A stretch of 64,000 bases of DNA, from contig CAVVGK010000018.1 in assembly GCA_963747755.1 (NCBI GenBank), positions 62,001-126,000 on the forward strand, given 5' to 3'. Every line of letters begins with the position of its first letter. Positions within the stretch are counted from its first letter, which is position 1. Below are positions 27,469 through 37,087 of the stretch, one piece after another. The position numbers and the translations under genes were made by a program. This DNA comes from DATFVA01 sp963747755. Lineage in GTDB: Bacteria; Bacteroidota; Ignavibacteria; Ignavibacteriales; Ignavibacteriaceae. Below the pieces are notes generated by a model that saw nothing but the letters and a program-made list of their open reading frames with translations, ran no database searches and had not been told where the DNA came from.

Positions 27469-28233
27469 ATGATTCAGGATATAATACAGGTGTCCCGCGA
27501 AGCAGGCGAAATAGTACGGGAAGGGTTCGGAAAAAATTTCAACGTCGAGTATAAAACTAATGAAGCCAACCTTGTTACTGATATTGATAAGGCTTCTGAG
27601 AAGTATATTAAGGAGTTTATTCAGAAGAAGTATCCCTCGCATAGCATACTGGCCGAAGAGGGAGGGGAAACAAAGAATGATTCGGAATACCTCTGGGTAG
27701 TCGATCCGATTGACGGTACAACCAATTTCGCACATGGACTGCCGATATTTTCTATATCAATTGGACTGCAGCAAAACGGAAAGACCATCGCAGGCGTGGT
27801 TTATGACGTTATGCAGGATATAGTATATTCGGCTGAGAAGGGCGCAGGCGCTTTTGAAGGTTCACAAAAAATACATGTAAGCAGTAATGATAACCTGGCC
27901 CATAGTGTTTTGGTAACAGGGTTCCCATATAATATATCCGATAACCCTGAAAATGCTCTTGAAAAATTTGCCGCTTTAACAAAGGCATCAAGGGGGATCA
28001 GACGGCTTGGTTCAGCAGCTATTGACTTCTGTTATGTTGCTAAAGGGGTTTTCGATGGTTTCTGGGAGGTTTATCTTCATCCCTGGGATATCTGTGCAGG
28101 AAAACTTATTATCGAAGAAGCCGGGGGACTTGTCACCGGTTTCAAGGGAGATGAAATAGATATTTATACTAAACGAATACTTGCAACCAATGGTAACATT
28201 CACAAAACGATGATTGAATTCCTCAGTAAATAA
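27469..28233 (+). CDS. suhB: Inositol monophosphatase family protein
   Basis: 254-residue Mg-dependent phosphatase of the inositol-1-phosphatase/SuhB family. The metal-binding motifs are clear: AEEGG near residue 65, VVDPIDGTTNFAHG (about 77-90), and the C-terminal HPWDICAGKLIIEEAGG. Length and order match the family. The physiological substrate could be inositol-1-phosphate or another sugar phosphate; in E. coli SuhB also acts in rRNA antitermination. Transcribed divergently from lon and convergently with the acyl-CoA ligase. Confidence 0.92.
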   Translation: MIQDIIQVSREAGEIVREGFGKNFNVEYKTNEANLVTDIDKASEKYIKEFIQKKYPSHSILAEEGGETKNDSEYLWVVDPIDGTTNFAHGLPIFSISIGLQQNGKTIAGVVYDVMQDIVYSAEKGAGAFEGSQKIHVSSNDNLAHSVLVTGFPYNISDNPENALEKFAALTKASRGIRRLGSAAIDFCYVAKGVFDGFWEVYLHPWDICAGKLIIEEAGGLVTGFKGDEIDIYTKRILATNGNIHKTMIEFLSK

Positions 28234-28261
28234 GTTAAAGTGCACTTTGCTTAATTTTTAA

Positions 28262-30079
28262 TTAAAGTCCTGCGTACATTTGTTCAATCCTGTCGCTGTA
28301 CTTTTCTTCCACAACCTTGCGTTTTATCTTAAGGCTCGGAGTTATTTCTCCGGTTTCAAGTGAGAAGGGTTTTTCAAGCAGCGTGAATCTCCTTACCCTC
28401 TCATAGTTGGCCAGGTTTTTCTGAATTTTGCTCATTTCCTTCTCCATAAGCTCCCGTATTTCCTTTATATCCGACAGCTCTTCAATAGTAGAGTATTTAA
28501 TCTTATGAGAATCCGCATATTCCTTAACTGCTTCAAAGTCGGGTACAATAAGTGCGCTCAGAAACATCCGTCTGTCGCCTATCAGAACAAACTGATCTAT
28601 GTACTTGCTGGATAAGAAAAGATTCTCAATCGGGGTGGGAGCTATATATTTTCCTGCTGTAGTCTTAAACAGATGCTTCTTCCTGTCGGTTATCCTTAGG
28701 AATCCGTCTGTATCAAATGCACCTATATCTCCTGTGTGCAGCCAGCCGTTTTTAAGCACTTCATCCGTTTCCCTTTTATTTTTATAATAGCCCTGCATTA
28801 TGTTTGGGCCGCGGGCAAGTATCTCGCCGTCGGGAGCCAGCTTAATCTCAACTCCCGGAAAGACTTTACCTACCGTTCCGAATTTATAATCATCAACACG
28901 ATTTGCTACAATAACAGGCGATGACTCGGTTAGACCATATCCCTCAACTATTTTAATTCCTGCCGCTTCAAAAAATTCACCCAAATCAGGTGCCAACGCG
29001 GCTCCTCCTGAAATAAAAAACCTTAACTTGCCGCCGGTCCGTTCACGCAGTTTATGCAACACAAGCTTATCGGCTACTTTAAATTTTGCCGCAAGAACCG
29101 GACTCAAACTACCCTTCTTTCTCTCCTTTGCTGCCTGCTTCCCAATGTAGATGGCCCAGTTAAATATCCTCTGTTTCGTAACAGACTGAGATTCAACGTT
29201 TTTTATAATCTTCGAATACATCCTTTCAAAGAGGCGCGGAACGGTTGTAAGTATTGTAGGCCTGGTTTCTATAAAATTCTGTGCTACTGTCTCTATACTT
29301 TCTGCATAACATATCATCCCTCCTGATGAGAACCCTGTATAATATCCTGCCATCCTTTCAAAAATATGACACAGAGGTAGGAAGGAAAGAAATATGTCAT
29401 CCTGTGAAATCGGAAAACTCTCGAGTGCTGAATTGACGTTAGATAATATATTTTTGTGAGTCAGCATTACTCCTTTGGGCTCGCCTGTAGTTCCCGAGGT
29501 ATAGATAATAGTACATAGATCATCTTCATGTACATTCTTTTTGGTTTCTTTGAGATACCCGGGATGGTTGTTCCGATATATCTTACCCATATCCTGAACG
29601 TCTTTAAAAGTGTAGAGCGATTGAACGTCTGGCTGTATATCCTTTTCATTCATGACGATAATAAAATTCAGATGCCTTAACGATTCCCTGTTTTTTAGTA
29701 CTTTGTTAAGCTGGAGCTTGTTTGAAACAATTACTCCCCTGGATTCAGAATTATTAAGGATGAATTCAATTGAAGAAGCTGTCAGAGAAGGATACATCGG
29801 AACATCCACTCCGCCTAATGCTAGAATACCCATATCAGAATAGACCCATTCAGGTCTGTTCTCGGCGATGATTGCAATTTTATCCCCCTTCTTCACACCG
29901 AGAGCAGTTAATCCATACGCAAAATTATCGGTTTCCTCTTTAAACTCTGTGTAGGAAATTCCTTTATAAACTCCGTCAACCTTCCGCATCATCACAGGTC
30001 GTGTCATATTTTTCCCGAATTCTTCTGTCAGGAAGGTGTAGAGTTCAGCAATAGTTTTATTGGCCTTTAATAATGACAT
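28262..30079 (-). CDS. Long-chain fatty acid-CoA ligase (AMP-forming)
   Basis: 605 residues from the ATG at 30079, which has GGAG 6 bases upstream; a further upstream in-frame ATG would add 15 non-conserved residues. Adenylate-forming enzyme with the P-loop-like YTSGTTGEPKGVMLTH and the A5 motif VEGYGLTESSPV. Further conserved blocks are LHTGDIGAFDTDGFLRITDR and the lid motif KHLFKTTAGKYIAP. The forms KTTAGKYIAP and FFISGGAALA are typical of the long-chain (FAA1/FadD15-like) subgroup. It activates fatty acids for beta-oxidation or phospholipid turnover. No beta-oxidation genes are nearby. Convergent with suhB, 28 bases apart. Confidence 0.93.
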   Translation of the reverse strand: MSLLKANKTIAELYTFLTEEFGKNMTRPVMMRKVDGVYKGISYTEFKEETDNFAYGLTALGVKKGDKIAIIAENRPEWVYSDMGILALGGVDVPMYPSLTASSIEFILNNSESRGVIVSNKLQLNKVLKNRESLRHLNFIIVMNEKDIQPDVQSLYTFKDVQDMGKIYRNNHPGYLKETKKNVHEDDLCTIIYTSGTTGEPKGVMLTHKNILSNVNSALESFPISQDDIFLSFLPLCHIFERMAGYYTGFSSGGMICYAESIETVAQNFIETRPTILTTVPRLFERMYSKIIKNVESQSVTKQRIFNWAIYIGKQAAKERKKGSLSPVLAAKFKVADKLVLHKLRERTGGKLRFFISGGAALAPDLGEFFEAAGIKIVEGYGLTESSPVIVANRVDDYKFGTVGKVFPGVEIKLAPDGEILARGPNIMQGYYKNKRETDEVLKNGWLHTGDIGAFDTDGFLRITDRKKHLFKTTAGKYIAPTPIENLFLSSKYIDQFVLIGDRRMFLSALIVPDFEAVKEYADSHKIKYSTIEELSDIKEIRELMEKEMSKIQKNLANYERVRRFTLLEKPFSLETGEITPSLKIKRKVVEEKYSDRIEQMYAGL

Positions 30080-30567
30080 CCAATACTCCGTCAAATTTGA
30101 ATAAGAAAATATGACCGTTAACAAAAATTATCAATAGGGGAGAGCAGGAAATTTAATGTATAGCATCCGGAAGCAATGAATTTTGTTTTTGAATCCGGAG
30201 GGGATTTGATTTTTGGACTGTTTTCAGCCATAGATCCAGCCTCACTTTTAACGTAGGATATTAGTCATATTTCCTCGTTTAACGTTTTCAGGTGCTTTTA
30301 GGCAGGTAGTTCCAGGGCCTTAAATGCTGCTATGGCCTCCTCGCTTTTAGATTATTCAGCAGGTACGAAAAATTGTCCTATCCGTTTTTAAGGCTGCTTT
30401 ATTCTCGCGGGAGTGCCGTATTTGTGCCGTAGTTGCACTCAAAAGGAGACAATCCAATAGATGCGAATAATTTTCATTATTGGAAAGTAATTGTGATTCA
30501 CATAAGCCCAACAGAAATCATTTGATATTAATTTTTAGAATTGATAAAAATCAAATTTGAGGTTAAA
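30080..30567. other. Gene-less interval between acyl-CoA ligase and SDR gene
   Basis: About 490 bases with divergent genes on both sides. No open frame of meaningful length, no tRNA-like cloverleaf and no tandem repeat is visible. It should contain the promoters of both flanking genes. The 30.2-30.45 kb part has a higher C/G and stop-rich texture, which might be a remnant of an old gene, but I cannot identify one. Confidence 0.5.
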
Positions 30568-31425
30568 ATGGCGGAGAAAGAAAATAATAACTTACCTGAA
30601 GTTGAAAAACCTTCCACTAAAACCCCCCGGCTGTTACCGGGACAAAAAGCTCTGGTAACCGGTGCCAATTCAGGAATAGGGAGAGGGATAGCAAAGGAAC
30701 TTGCGAAAGCCGGTGCGGATGTAGTCGTTAATTATATTGCCGACCCCGATGCTGCTGAGGACCTTGTCGAAGAGCTTAAGAAAGAAGGAGTAAAATCTTT
30801 TGTATATAAAGCTGATGTCAGCGATGAAACGCAGGTTGTAAATATGTTCAGGGCTGCGATTGAAAAACTTGGAACGATAGATATCCTTGTTAACAATGCA
30901 GGACTCCAGAGGGATTCAAAGTTTGAAGATATGACGCTTGATCAATGGAACAAGGTTATTAGCGTTAATCTCACCGGTCAGTTTCTATGTGCCCGCGAGG
31001 CAGTTAAAGAGTTTAAAAGAAGGGGAGTGAAGAAGGAAATTTCCTGCGCCGCCGGTAAAATTATTCATATCAGTTCTGTTCACGAAGTGATTCCCTGGGC
31101 AGGACATGCAAACTATGCCGCTTCAAAAGGAGGTATTATGATGCTTATGAAAACTATTGCCCAGGAAACAGCCCCATACAGAATAAGAGCAAATAGTATT
31201 TGTCCGGGTGCAATTAAAACTCCGATAAATAAATCAGTCTGGAGCTCTGAAACCGGTTTGAACAAGTTAATGGATCTTATTCCATATAAACGTATAGGGG
31301 ATGTTGACGATATCGGGCGGGTTGCAGCTTGGCTAGCATCCGATCAGGCAGACTATATTAACGGTACCAGCATATTCGTCGATGGCGGAATGACCCTCTA
31401 TCCCGGATTCGCAACCGGCGGCTGA
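30568..31425 (+). CDS. SDR-family oxidoreductase (glucose 1-dehydrogenase-like)
   Basis: 285 residues from ATG 30568, preceded by GAGG at good spacing; an in-frame TTG at 30541 lacks one. Classical short-chain dehydrogenase: the cofactor motif TGANSGIGRG follows a 30-residue N-terminal extension, NNAG is in the middle, the catalytic Ser lies in HISSVHEV, and Tyr/Lys are in YAASKGG. IFVDGGMTLYPGF near the C-terminus matches glucose 1-dehydrogenase-like SDRs. The extension with PGQKALVTG is common in stress-related YhdG/YghA-type members. Substrate unknown. Convergent with the DUF488 gene. Confidence 0.88.
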   Translation: MAEKENNNLPEVEKPSTKTPRLLPGQKALVTGANSGIGRGIAKELAKAGADVVVNYIADPDAAEDLVEELKKEGVKSFVYKADVSDETQVVNMFRAAIEKLGTIDILVNNAGLQRDSKFEDMTLDQWNKVISVNLTGQFLCAREAVKEFKRRGVKKEISCAAGKIIHISSVHEVIPWAGHANYAASKGGIMMLMKTIAQETAPYRIRANSICPGAIKTPINKSVWSSETGLNKLMDLIPYKRIGDVDDIGRVAAWLASDQADYINGTSIFVDGGMTLYPGFATGG

Positions 31426-31446
31426 TTATAATATAACTCTTCTGAC

Positions 31447-31935
31447 TTACAGGTTTTTTACATTAAATCCATATTTCCGGTTAAGATACTCTGCTGCTAA
31501 GGAACGATGGCAGGCCGAAGGATTTTTCTCTACGCAGAACAGCACCACCCTCTTTGCATTTAATGATTCCAGCTGCTTGATAAAAGTTTTAAAATCGAAA
31601 TTTCCCAGAATTTCCTTTTTATAAGCAGAAATGAACTTTCCCGATAAAGAATCTCTTTTTCGTTGTGAAATATGCCCCTCCTTGTCGCTGGCATACTGGA
31701 TCTGTATTATTTCCTGGGTTGGTGACAGGTCAGCTATATGAAGGTAATTTATATTAAGATCCGAGAGTCGGTTCTGCAGCCTGTTGCTGTTGGCAAATGT
31801 ATACTCTGATCCCCTTACGCCGCGTCTTCTCCTTATATCGCAGAACGTATCAATGTTGTTACCAGTCAGTTTCCCGAAGAATTCATCAGGGACCGACCCG
31901 TATACGCCGATTGTATATAACTGTATTTTGCTCAT
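31447..31935 (-). CDS. DUF488 domain protein
   Basis: 162 residues. The N-terminal LYTIGVYGS, the DIRRRRG segment near residue 35 and the C-terminal CVEKNPSACHRSLAAEYL motif (with conserved Cys and His-Arg) define the DUF488 family. Its biochemical role is not established; the conserved Cys/Arg pair has led to suggestions of phosphatase- or nuclease-like chemistry. Soluble, no signal peptide. The next genes on either side point away or toward it without operon contact. Confidence 0.85.
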   Translation of the reverse strand: MSKIQLYTIGVYGSVPDEFFGKLTGNNIDTFCDIRRRRGVRGSEYTFANSNRLQNRLSDLNINYLHIADLSPTQEIIQIQYASDKEGHISQRKRDSLSGKFISAYKKEILGNFDFKTFIKQLESLNAKRVVLFCVEKNPSACHRSLAAEYLNRKYGFNVKNL

Positions 31936-32193
31936 AGTTAAGAAGTCCGGTTATCACAGTTGGAATTAAAACAATGAAAATTAAAGAAAAAAAAGTTTCT
32001 TCAAAAGCATTCGTTTTTAGCAGAATTCAATACATGTGACATAAGTTCAAGTCAATCATACATAATTGCAAGTCATTGAAACAATATTTCAAATTTACGA
32101 AACATAGATGCTAGGTACCCCCACCCTCCATTTTGTTAATTGCTCGTGAGATTTTTAATGAATAATTCACAAACAAAAATATTGGAGTGTAAA

Positions 32194-32739
32194 ATGAAAA
32201 AGTCACTTTTCTCTCTCGTTGTTTTCTCAGTTCTATTAGTAGTAGGCTGCCGCGAAAATTCGATAACCGATCCCATCCCTGCTTCTGCGGATATCAATAA
32301 AACTTCTGATTCACCGGTTATGGGTACCATTCAGCTGCAGGGCCGTTTGGAAAACCCATATCCTGTATTTAATTCATTTTTTGTAATTGACGGTGAGATC
32401 AACTATCAGATAACTTCACTTAACCTTGATCCAATCCCTCCGAACAATCAACAGGTGATAACCGTTCAGCTGAGTGCATATGCAGAACTAAACAGTGTCT
32501 GCACTGTATGTATGTCTCCTGAAGCTGAGACATTTGCCGGAGTTATCTCAGCTGAAACAAGTGATGTTATAAATTTTACCGATGATAGCAACCATTCCTT
32601 TAGTAAAACATTCAAGGTTCAGAAAAATGCTAATGATATGATCCTTATATGCAGCTTCTTTATATCACCGGAAGGTATTACACTTAATGGTATGCGGCTT
32701 GAATTGATAGATCAGGACTACAAGGCCGGTTCAGAATAA
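32194..32739 (+). CDS. Lipoprotein of unknown function
   Basis: 181 residues from ATG 32194, where GGAG lies 7 bases upstream; an earlier in-frame ATG would put 18 polar residues ahead of the signal. Signal sequence ends at lipid-acceptor Cys19 (LVVGC). The mature chain is rich in Ser, Asn and beta-prone residues and has two close cysteines in SVCTVCMSPEAE, which could form a disulfide. No family recognised. It is followed by a strong terminator, so it is a single-gene unit. Confidence 0.7.
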   Translation: MKKSLFSLVVFSVLLVVGCRENSITDPIPASADINKTSDSPVMGTIQLQGRLENPYPVFNSFFVIDGEINYQITSLNLDPIPPNNQQVITVQLSAYAELNSVCTVCMSPEAETFAGVISAETSDVINFTDDSNHSFSKTFKVQKNANDMILICSFFISPEGITLNGMRLELIDQDYKAGSE

Positions 32740-32801
32740 TTATTTACAAAGAGTGTCAAATAAAATTGTTCGGTATCCCAACCGTACAATTTGCACTCCT
32801 C

Positions 32802-32836
32802 AAACCCTCCCCAAAGATAACAGGGAGGGTTTTTTT
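32802..32836 (+). terminator. Intrinsic terminator after the lipoprotein gene
   Basis: AAACCCTCCC (32802-32811) pairs with GGGAGGGTTT (32823-32832) and runs into a T tract. Confidence 0.92.
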
Positions 32837-32931
32837 ATAAATGTTGAGATAAAAATCGACAATTTATCACAGCATCTTTAACCGGAAATCAGTAATAAAC
32901 CTTCGACTTCAATTTAACCACGGAGGATGAT

Positions 32932-35460
32932 ATGAAAAATGTATTTTTACCAATGCTTGCTGCCCTTCTTCTGAGTTTTGCTTTTAGTATGGCCCAGGAA
33001 GAAAGGAACCAGGCAGAAGTTTTTTATAATTCCGGAACTGACAGAATTTCCGGGAACATTGATGCTCAGCCTATCTATAATTCCGACTGGCAATGGCTGC
33101 ACCCTACACCTGCCGGCAACAACCTGAGGTATGTTAAAGTGTGGGATGCCGATAACTGGTATGCTTTAGGTTATTCGGGAACCTTTCTGAAGACATCAGA
33201 CGGAGGAGCGTCCTGGTATCTTAATAAAAATATAGGAGGTGTCGATCCTGATTTTGGATATGGACACAATCTCTTCGGGGGCTTTTTCTTTGATATGTCT
33301 CACGGACTGGCATGTGGCGAAGATGGTACCCTGGTCAAGACAACTGACGGAGGGGATACATGGTTTTCTGTTTATTCTGCAACTACAGGATTTATCTATG
33401 ATTTCTATTTCCTCAGTCCCACAGTAGGCTTTGCCTGCGGCCTTGTCAATGTCGGTCTCCTGAAAACCACCGATAGTGGCGATACATGGTCTCAGGTGCC
33501 GGGTACACTTCCTGATAATGCATATTCGGTATATGCATTTGATGAAGACAAGATTCTGCTCGGCTCCACTAACGGAAATATTCTCAGAACAACCGATGGG
33601 GGTTCAACCTGGGCAACCGTTTATGCAGCAGGAAGCAGTCTTATCTGGAGTATCGATTTTATGGATGCTAATAATGGTATGGCTTCAGGCATAGATGCAG
33701 CACTGGCTGCAACTACAGACGGCGGTGCTACCTGGACGGTAAGAAATTCGGGAATTCCCGCAACATCCGATTTCCTTGATATACGTTTCAGAGCCGGCAC
33801 CTTTTACGCTACCGGGGATAATTATGATATGTACTATACAACCGATCTCGGTGTAACCTGGAATTCCTTTGGCTACCTCGATCCAAATCAATCATATACA
33901 TCATCGTTCTATGCAACAGACTTTATCGACGATAATAATTTTGTAACAGTCGGTGCTGTCGGGATGATAAATGAAACAATTATCTCCCCGCTTTCTACTA
34001 CTGCACATAATAACTGGATTAAAGCAGGTTCTTTGTATGACGACTGGGCCGAAAGCAGCACAGGGAGGGTGGTAGCAGTTGGTGTGCCCGGTATTGGCGG
34101 GGTAACTTACGACCAGGCAATGTACTCCACCGACGGCGGAGAAACCTGGGCTGTTGCTGAAACAATTGATTCAACGGACAATGATTTTAATTCTGTCAGT
34201 ATGGCTACTCCTTTGGTCGGTTATGTTTCCTGCGAAGATGATTATGTTTATAAGACGACTGACGGCGGTGAATCGTGGTTTCAGGTTACCCGTCCGATGG
34301 TTGGTACTTCGGATCTTGAAACTATATACTTCGTTGATGTGAATACCGGTTATACTTTCGGAGAGGGAGGACTTGGATATAAAACCACCGACGGAGGATC
34401 GACCTGGTCGCCTTTAACAACTGGAGTTTCAGCCGGCTTGTATGGGTCTTATTTCCTTGATGCGAACACAGGGTTTGTCTGCGGAGGCAGCGGAATTATT
34501 CTAAAGACAACTGACGGCGGTAATTCGTTTACTTCTCAAACAACAGGCGCAACATCATCGTTCTATGCAATTTATATGGTGAATGAGAACGTTGGATATG
34601 CCTGCGGGACTTCTTCGAAAGTCAGGAAAACTACTGACGGCGGAACCACATGGACAAATGAAGATGTTGACGTGTCGGTTACTCTGAACGATATCCAGTT
34701 CGGGGATGAGAATCATGGTATAGCCGTGGGCAGCTATGGCTCCACATTTACCACGACTGACGGAGGCGCTGCATGGATATATGAAAATATCGGCTCAGGT
34801 ACTTTATATTCTGTCTATATAGAGAAAGCCAGTACAGGTACTGCTTCGGTATATGCCTGCGGTTCACTTGGGCATATTTTAAGGAATCCAAATCTCGTTG
34901 TCCCTGTTGAACTCGTTTCTTTCAATGCAGACGTCTCCGGCAAAGATGTTCTTCTCAACTGGACGACAGCCACAGAAACAAACAACAAGGGTTTCCAGAT
35001 CGAGAGGAAATCAACCGACGGAGATTATGAAGATATTTCTTTCATCAACGGATACGGAACCACAACAGAACCAAAGCAGTATTCTTATACAGATAAAAAT
35101 GTTGCCTCGGGTAATTATACTTACAGGCTAAAACAGGTGGATTTTGATGGTTCGTATTCTTATTCAAAAGAAGTTGAAGTGGATATTAATTCTCCTGCTG
35201 AATTTTCGCTTAAACAGAATTATCCGAATCCCTTTAATCCCTCCACAAAGATTGAATACTCAATCCCGCAGGATGGATTTGTTACACTGAGGATCTATAA
35301 TTCACTGGGACAGGAAGTTTCACGACTGGTAAATAATTTCGTTAAAGCAGGCAGTCACTCGGTAACATTTAATGCAGGCTCACTTGCCAGCGGTATTTAC
35401 TATTACAAAATTGAGTCAGGCAGCAAAGTAATGGTTAAAAAAATGATGCTGCTGAAGTGA
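32932..35460 (+). CDS. Secreted YCF48/BNR-type repeat protein with T9SS sorting domain
   Basis: 842 residues with signal peptide (1-21). Residues about 55-640 consist of roughly a dozen repeats with the core TTDGGxTW, each followed by a strand pattern and phrases such as DANTGFVCGGSGIILK. This is the YCF48/photosystem stability factor-like propeller found in many Ignavibacteria secreted proteins. Then an Fn3-like segment (VELVSFNADVSGKDVLLNW) and the type A T9SS sorting domain starting at QNYPNPFNPST and ending MMLLK. Probably a surface or secreted adhesion/binding protein; the ligand is unknown. Single-gene unit with its own terminator. Confidence 0.86.
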   Translation: MKNVFLPMLAALLLSFAFSMAQEERNQAEVFYNSGTDRISGNIDAQPIYNSDWQWLHPTPAGNNLRYVKVWDADNWYALGYSGTFLKTSDGGASWYLNKNIGGVDPDFGYGHNLFGGFFFDMSHGLACGEDGTLVKTTDGGDTWFSVYSATTGFIYDFYFLSPTVGFACGLVNVGLLKTTDSGDTWSQVPGTLPDNAYSVYAFDEDKILLGSTNGNILRTTDGGSTWATVYAAGSSLIWSIDFMDANNGMASGIDAALAATTDGGATWTVRNSGIPATSDFLDIRFRAGTFYATGDNYDMYYTTDLGVTWNSFGYLDPNQSYTSSFYATDFIDDNNFVTVGAVGMINETIISPLSTTAHNNWIKAGSLYDDWAESSTGRVVAVGVPGIGGVTYDQAMYSTDGGETWAVAETIDSTDNDFNSVSMATPLVGYVSCEDDYVYKTTDGGESWFQVTRPMVGTSDLETIYFVDVNTGYTFGEGGLGYKTTDGGSTWSPLTTGVSAGLYGSYFLDANTGFVCGGSGIILKTTDGGNSFTSQTTGATSSFYAIYMVNENVGYACGTSSKVRKTTDGGTTWTNEDVDVSVTLNDIQFGDENHGIAVGSYGSTFTTTDGGAAWIYENIGSGTLYSVYIEKASTGTASVYACGSLGHILRNPNLVVPVELVSFNADVSGKDVLLNWTTATETNNKGFQIERKSTDGDYEDISFINGYGTTTEPKQYSYTDKNVASGNYTYRLKQVDFDGSYSYSKEVEVDINSPAEFSLKQNYPNPFNPSTKIEYSIPQDGFVTLRIYNSLGQEVSRLVNNFVKAGSHSVTFNAGSLASGIYYYKIESGSKVMVKKMMLLK

Positions 35461-35482
35461 TTACAACAAAAAGTCATTATTT

Positions 35483-35513
35483 AAGGGAAGGTCGGAATGC
35501 CTTCCCTTTTTTT
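35483..35513 (+). terminator. Intrinsic terminator after YCF48-type gene
   Basis: GGGAAGG (35485-35491) and CCTTCCC (35500-35506) flank an 8-base loop and are followed by seven T. Confidence 0.9.
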
Positions 35514-35748
35514 ACTGCCCGATAATTTACCTACCGGCATAAGCCCTTCATTAATCTTCGGCGGAGTGAATGAAACTCAGTAATACAAATGCTGTTTAAA
35601 TTGATTATCTACCACAAAACTTGTAATTTTTGTATTCTTCTTTCGAAGTTTTGCTCAGAAAGCTTGATTAATGAGGAAATTTAGAGAGGTGCCTCTGAAG
35701 TACAGCAGGGCAGCCTTAGTTTTTTACAAAATAACTTCAGGGATATAA

Positions 35749-36915
35749 ATGAAAATACACGAATACCAGGCAAAAGAGATACTGCGTAAGTATAATGTTG
35801 CCGTTCCCGACGGAAGAGTCGCTTTTAATGCTGATGAAGCTGTAAGAATTGCACAGGAGGAATTAGGCGGAAATGTGTGGGTGGTTAAGGCTCAGATACA
35901 CGCCGGTGGAAGAGGTAAAGGCGGCGGCGTTAAGGTGGCTAAGAGTCTCGACGAAGTAAGAGAGTTTGCCGGCCAGATGCTGGGAATGACACTTGTTACT
36001 CATCAAACAGGACCCGAAGGAAGGCTGGTTAAACGCCTTTTAATCGAGCAGGGTATAAACATTGCAAAGGAATTGTATGTCGGCATAACGCTCGACAGAG
36101 CTGTTTCTAAAAACGTTATAATGGTATCAACTGAAGGGGGCGTGGAGATAGAGAAGGTTGCTGCTGAATCTCCCGAAAAGATCATTAAGGAAACTGTTGA
36201 TCCGGCCGTTGGTCTTCAGGGTTACCAGGCAAGGCGACTTGCATACGCACTGGGACTCGAAGGCGCCCAAAACAAAAACGCTGTCAAATTCCTTTCAGGC
36301 CTGTATAAAGCTTATGTGGAAACCGATGCCTCGTTGGCAGAAATAAACCCCCTTGTGGTTACCTCGGAAGGCAACGTTATTGCCCTCGATGCTAAAATGA
36401 ATTTTGATGATAATGCCCTCGAAAGACATAAAGATATTCTCGATTACCGCGATCTTGATGAGGAAGATCCCCTCGAAATTGAAGCCTCTAAATTCAGCCT
36501 TAATTATATCAAGCTGGATGGAAATGTGGGCTGTATGGTTAATGGTGCCGGACTCGCGATGGCTACGATGGATATCATCAAACTGGCCGGCGGAGAACCT
36601 GCTAATTTCCTGGATGTGGGCGGCGGAGCAAACAAAACTACCGTTGCTAACGGCTTTAAGATTATTTTGTCGGATCCGAATGTTAAAGCTATTCTTATTA
36701 ACATTTTCGGCGGAATTGTAAGATGCGACAGGGTTGCACAGGGTGTAATTGATGCCGCAAAGGAGATGGACATAAATGTTCCTATAGTTGTCCGCCTTGA
36801 AGGAACTAATGCTACTGAAGCCGGTACATTATTGAGTGAATCCGGATTAAATTTTGAGGTAGCCGGCAGTCTAAAAGATGCCGCTGAAAAGGTAACTTCT
36901 GTACTCTCCAGGTAA
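35749..36915 (+). CDS. sucC: Succinyl-CoA synthetase beta subunit (ADP-forming)
   Basis: 388 residues. The N-terminal ATP-grasp domain begins MKIHEYQAKEILRKYNVAVP, has KAQIHAGGRGKGGGVKVA, and the metal-binding ETDASLAEINPLVV. The C-terminal CoA-ligase-like domain has VNGAGLAMATMD, FLDVGGGA and NIFGGIVRCD. It interconverts succinyl-CoA and succinate with ATP formation in the TCA cycle. The alpha subunit gene (sucD) is not adjacent, unlike in many bacteria, and must lie elsewhere in the genome. A perfect palindromic terminator follows. Confidence 0.97.
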   Translation: MKIHEYQAKEILRKYNVAVPDGRVAFNADEAVRIAQEELGGNVWVVKAQIHAGGRGKGGGVKVAKSLDEVREFAGQMLGMTLVTHQTGPEGRLVKRLLIEQGINIAKELYVGITLDRAVSKNVIMVSTEGGVEIEKVAAESPEKIIKETVDPAVGLQGYQARRLAYALGLEGAQNKNAVKFLSGLYKAYVETDASLAEINPLVVTSEGNVIALDAKMNFDDNALERHKDILDYRDLDEEDPLEIEASKFSLNYIKLDGNVGCMVNGAGLAMATMDIIKLAGGEPANFLDVGGGANKTTVANGFKIILSDPNVKAILINIFGGIVRCDRVAQGVIDAAKEMDINVPIVVRLEGTNATEAGTLLSESGLNFEVAGSLKDAAEKVTSVLSR

Positions 36916-36927
36916 TCATTTCATAAA

Positions 36928-36959
36928 AAAAGCTGAAAATCGATCGATTTTCAGCTTTT
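36928..36959 (+). terminator. Intrinsic terminator after sucC
   Basis: A 15-base arm beginning AAAAGCTGAAAATCG pairs perfectly with its complement, leaving only two bases between, and ends in TTTT. Its symmetry means it could also work on the minus strand. Confidence 0.85.
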
Positions 36960-37087
36960 ACCTTTTGGCCTGAAATTTTATAAACAGGGTTTATATTATA
37001 CACATAAGGATGATTAAAATCATCTTGATTTTATATTTTAATAGTAATACATTTTTGCGGAATTTTTAATTATTTGGAGAATGCTGA

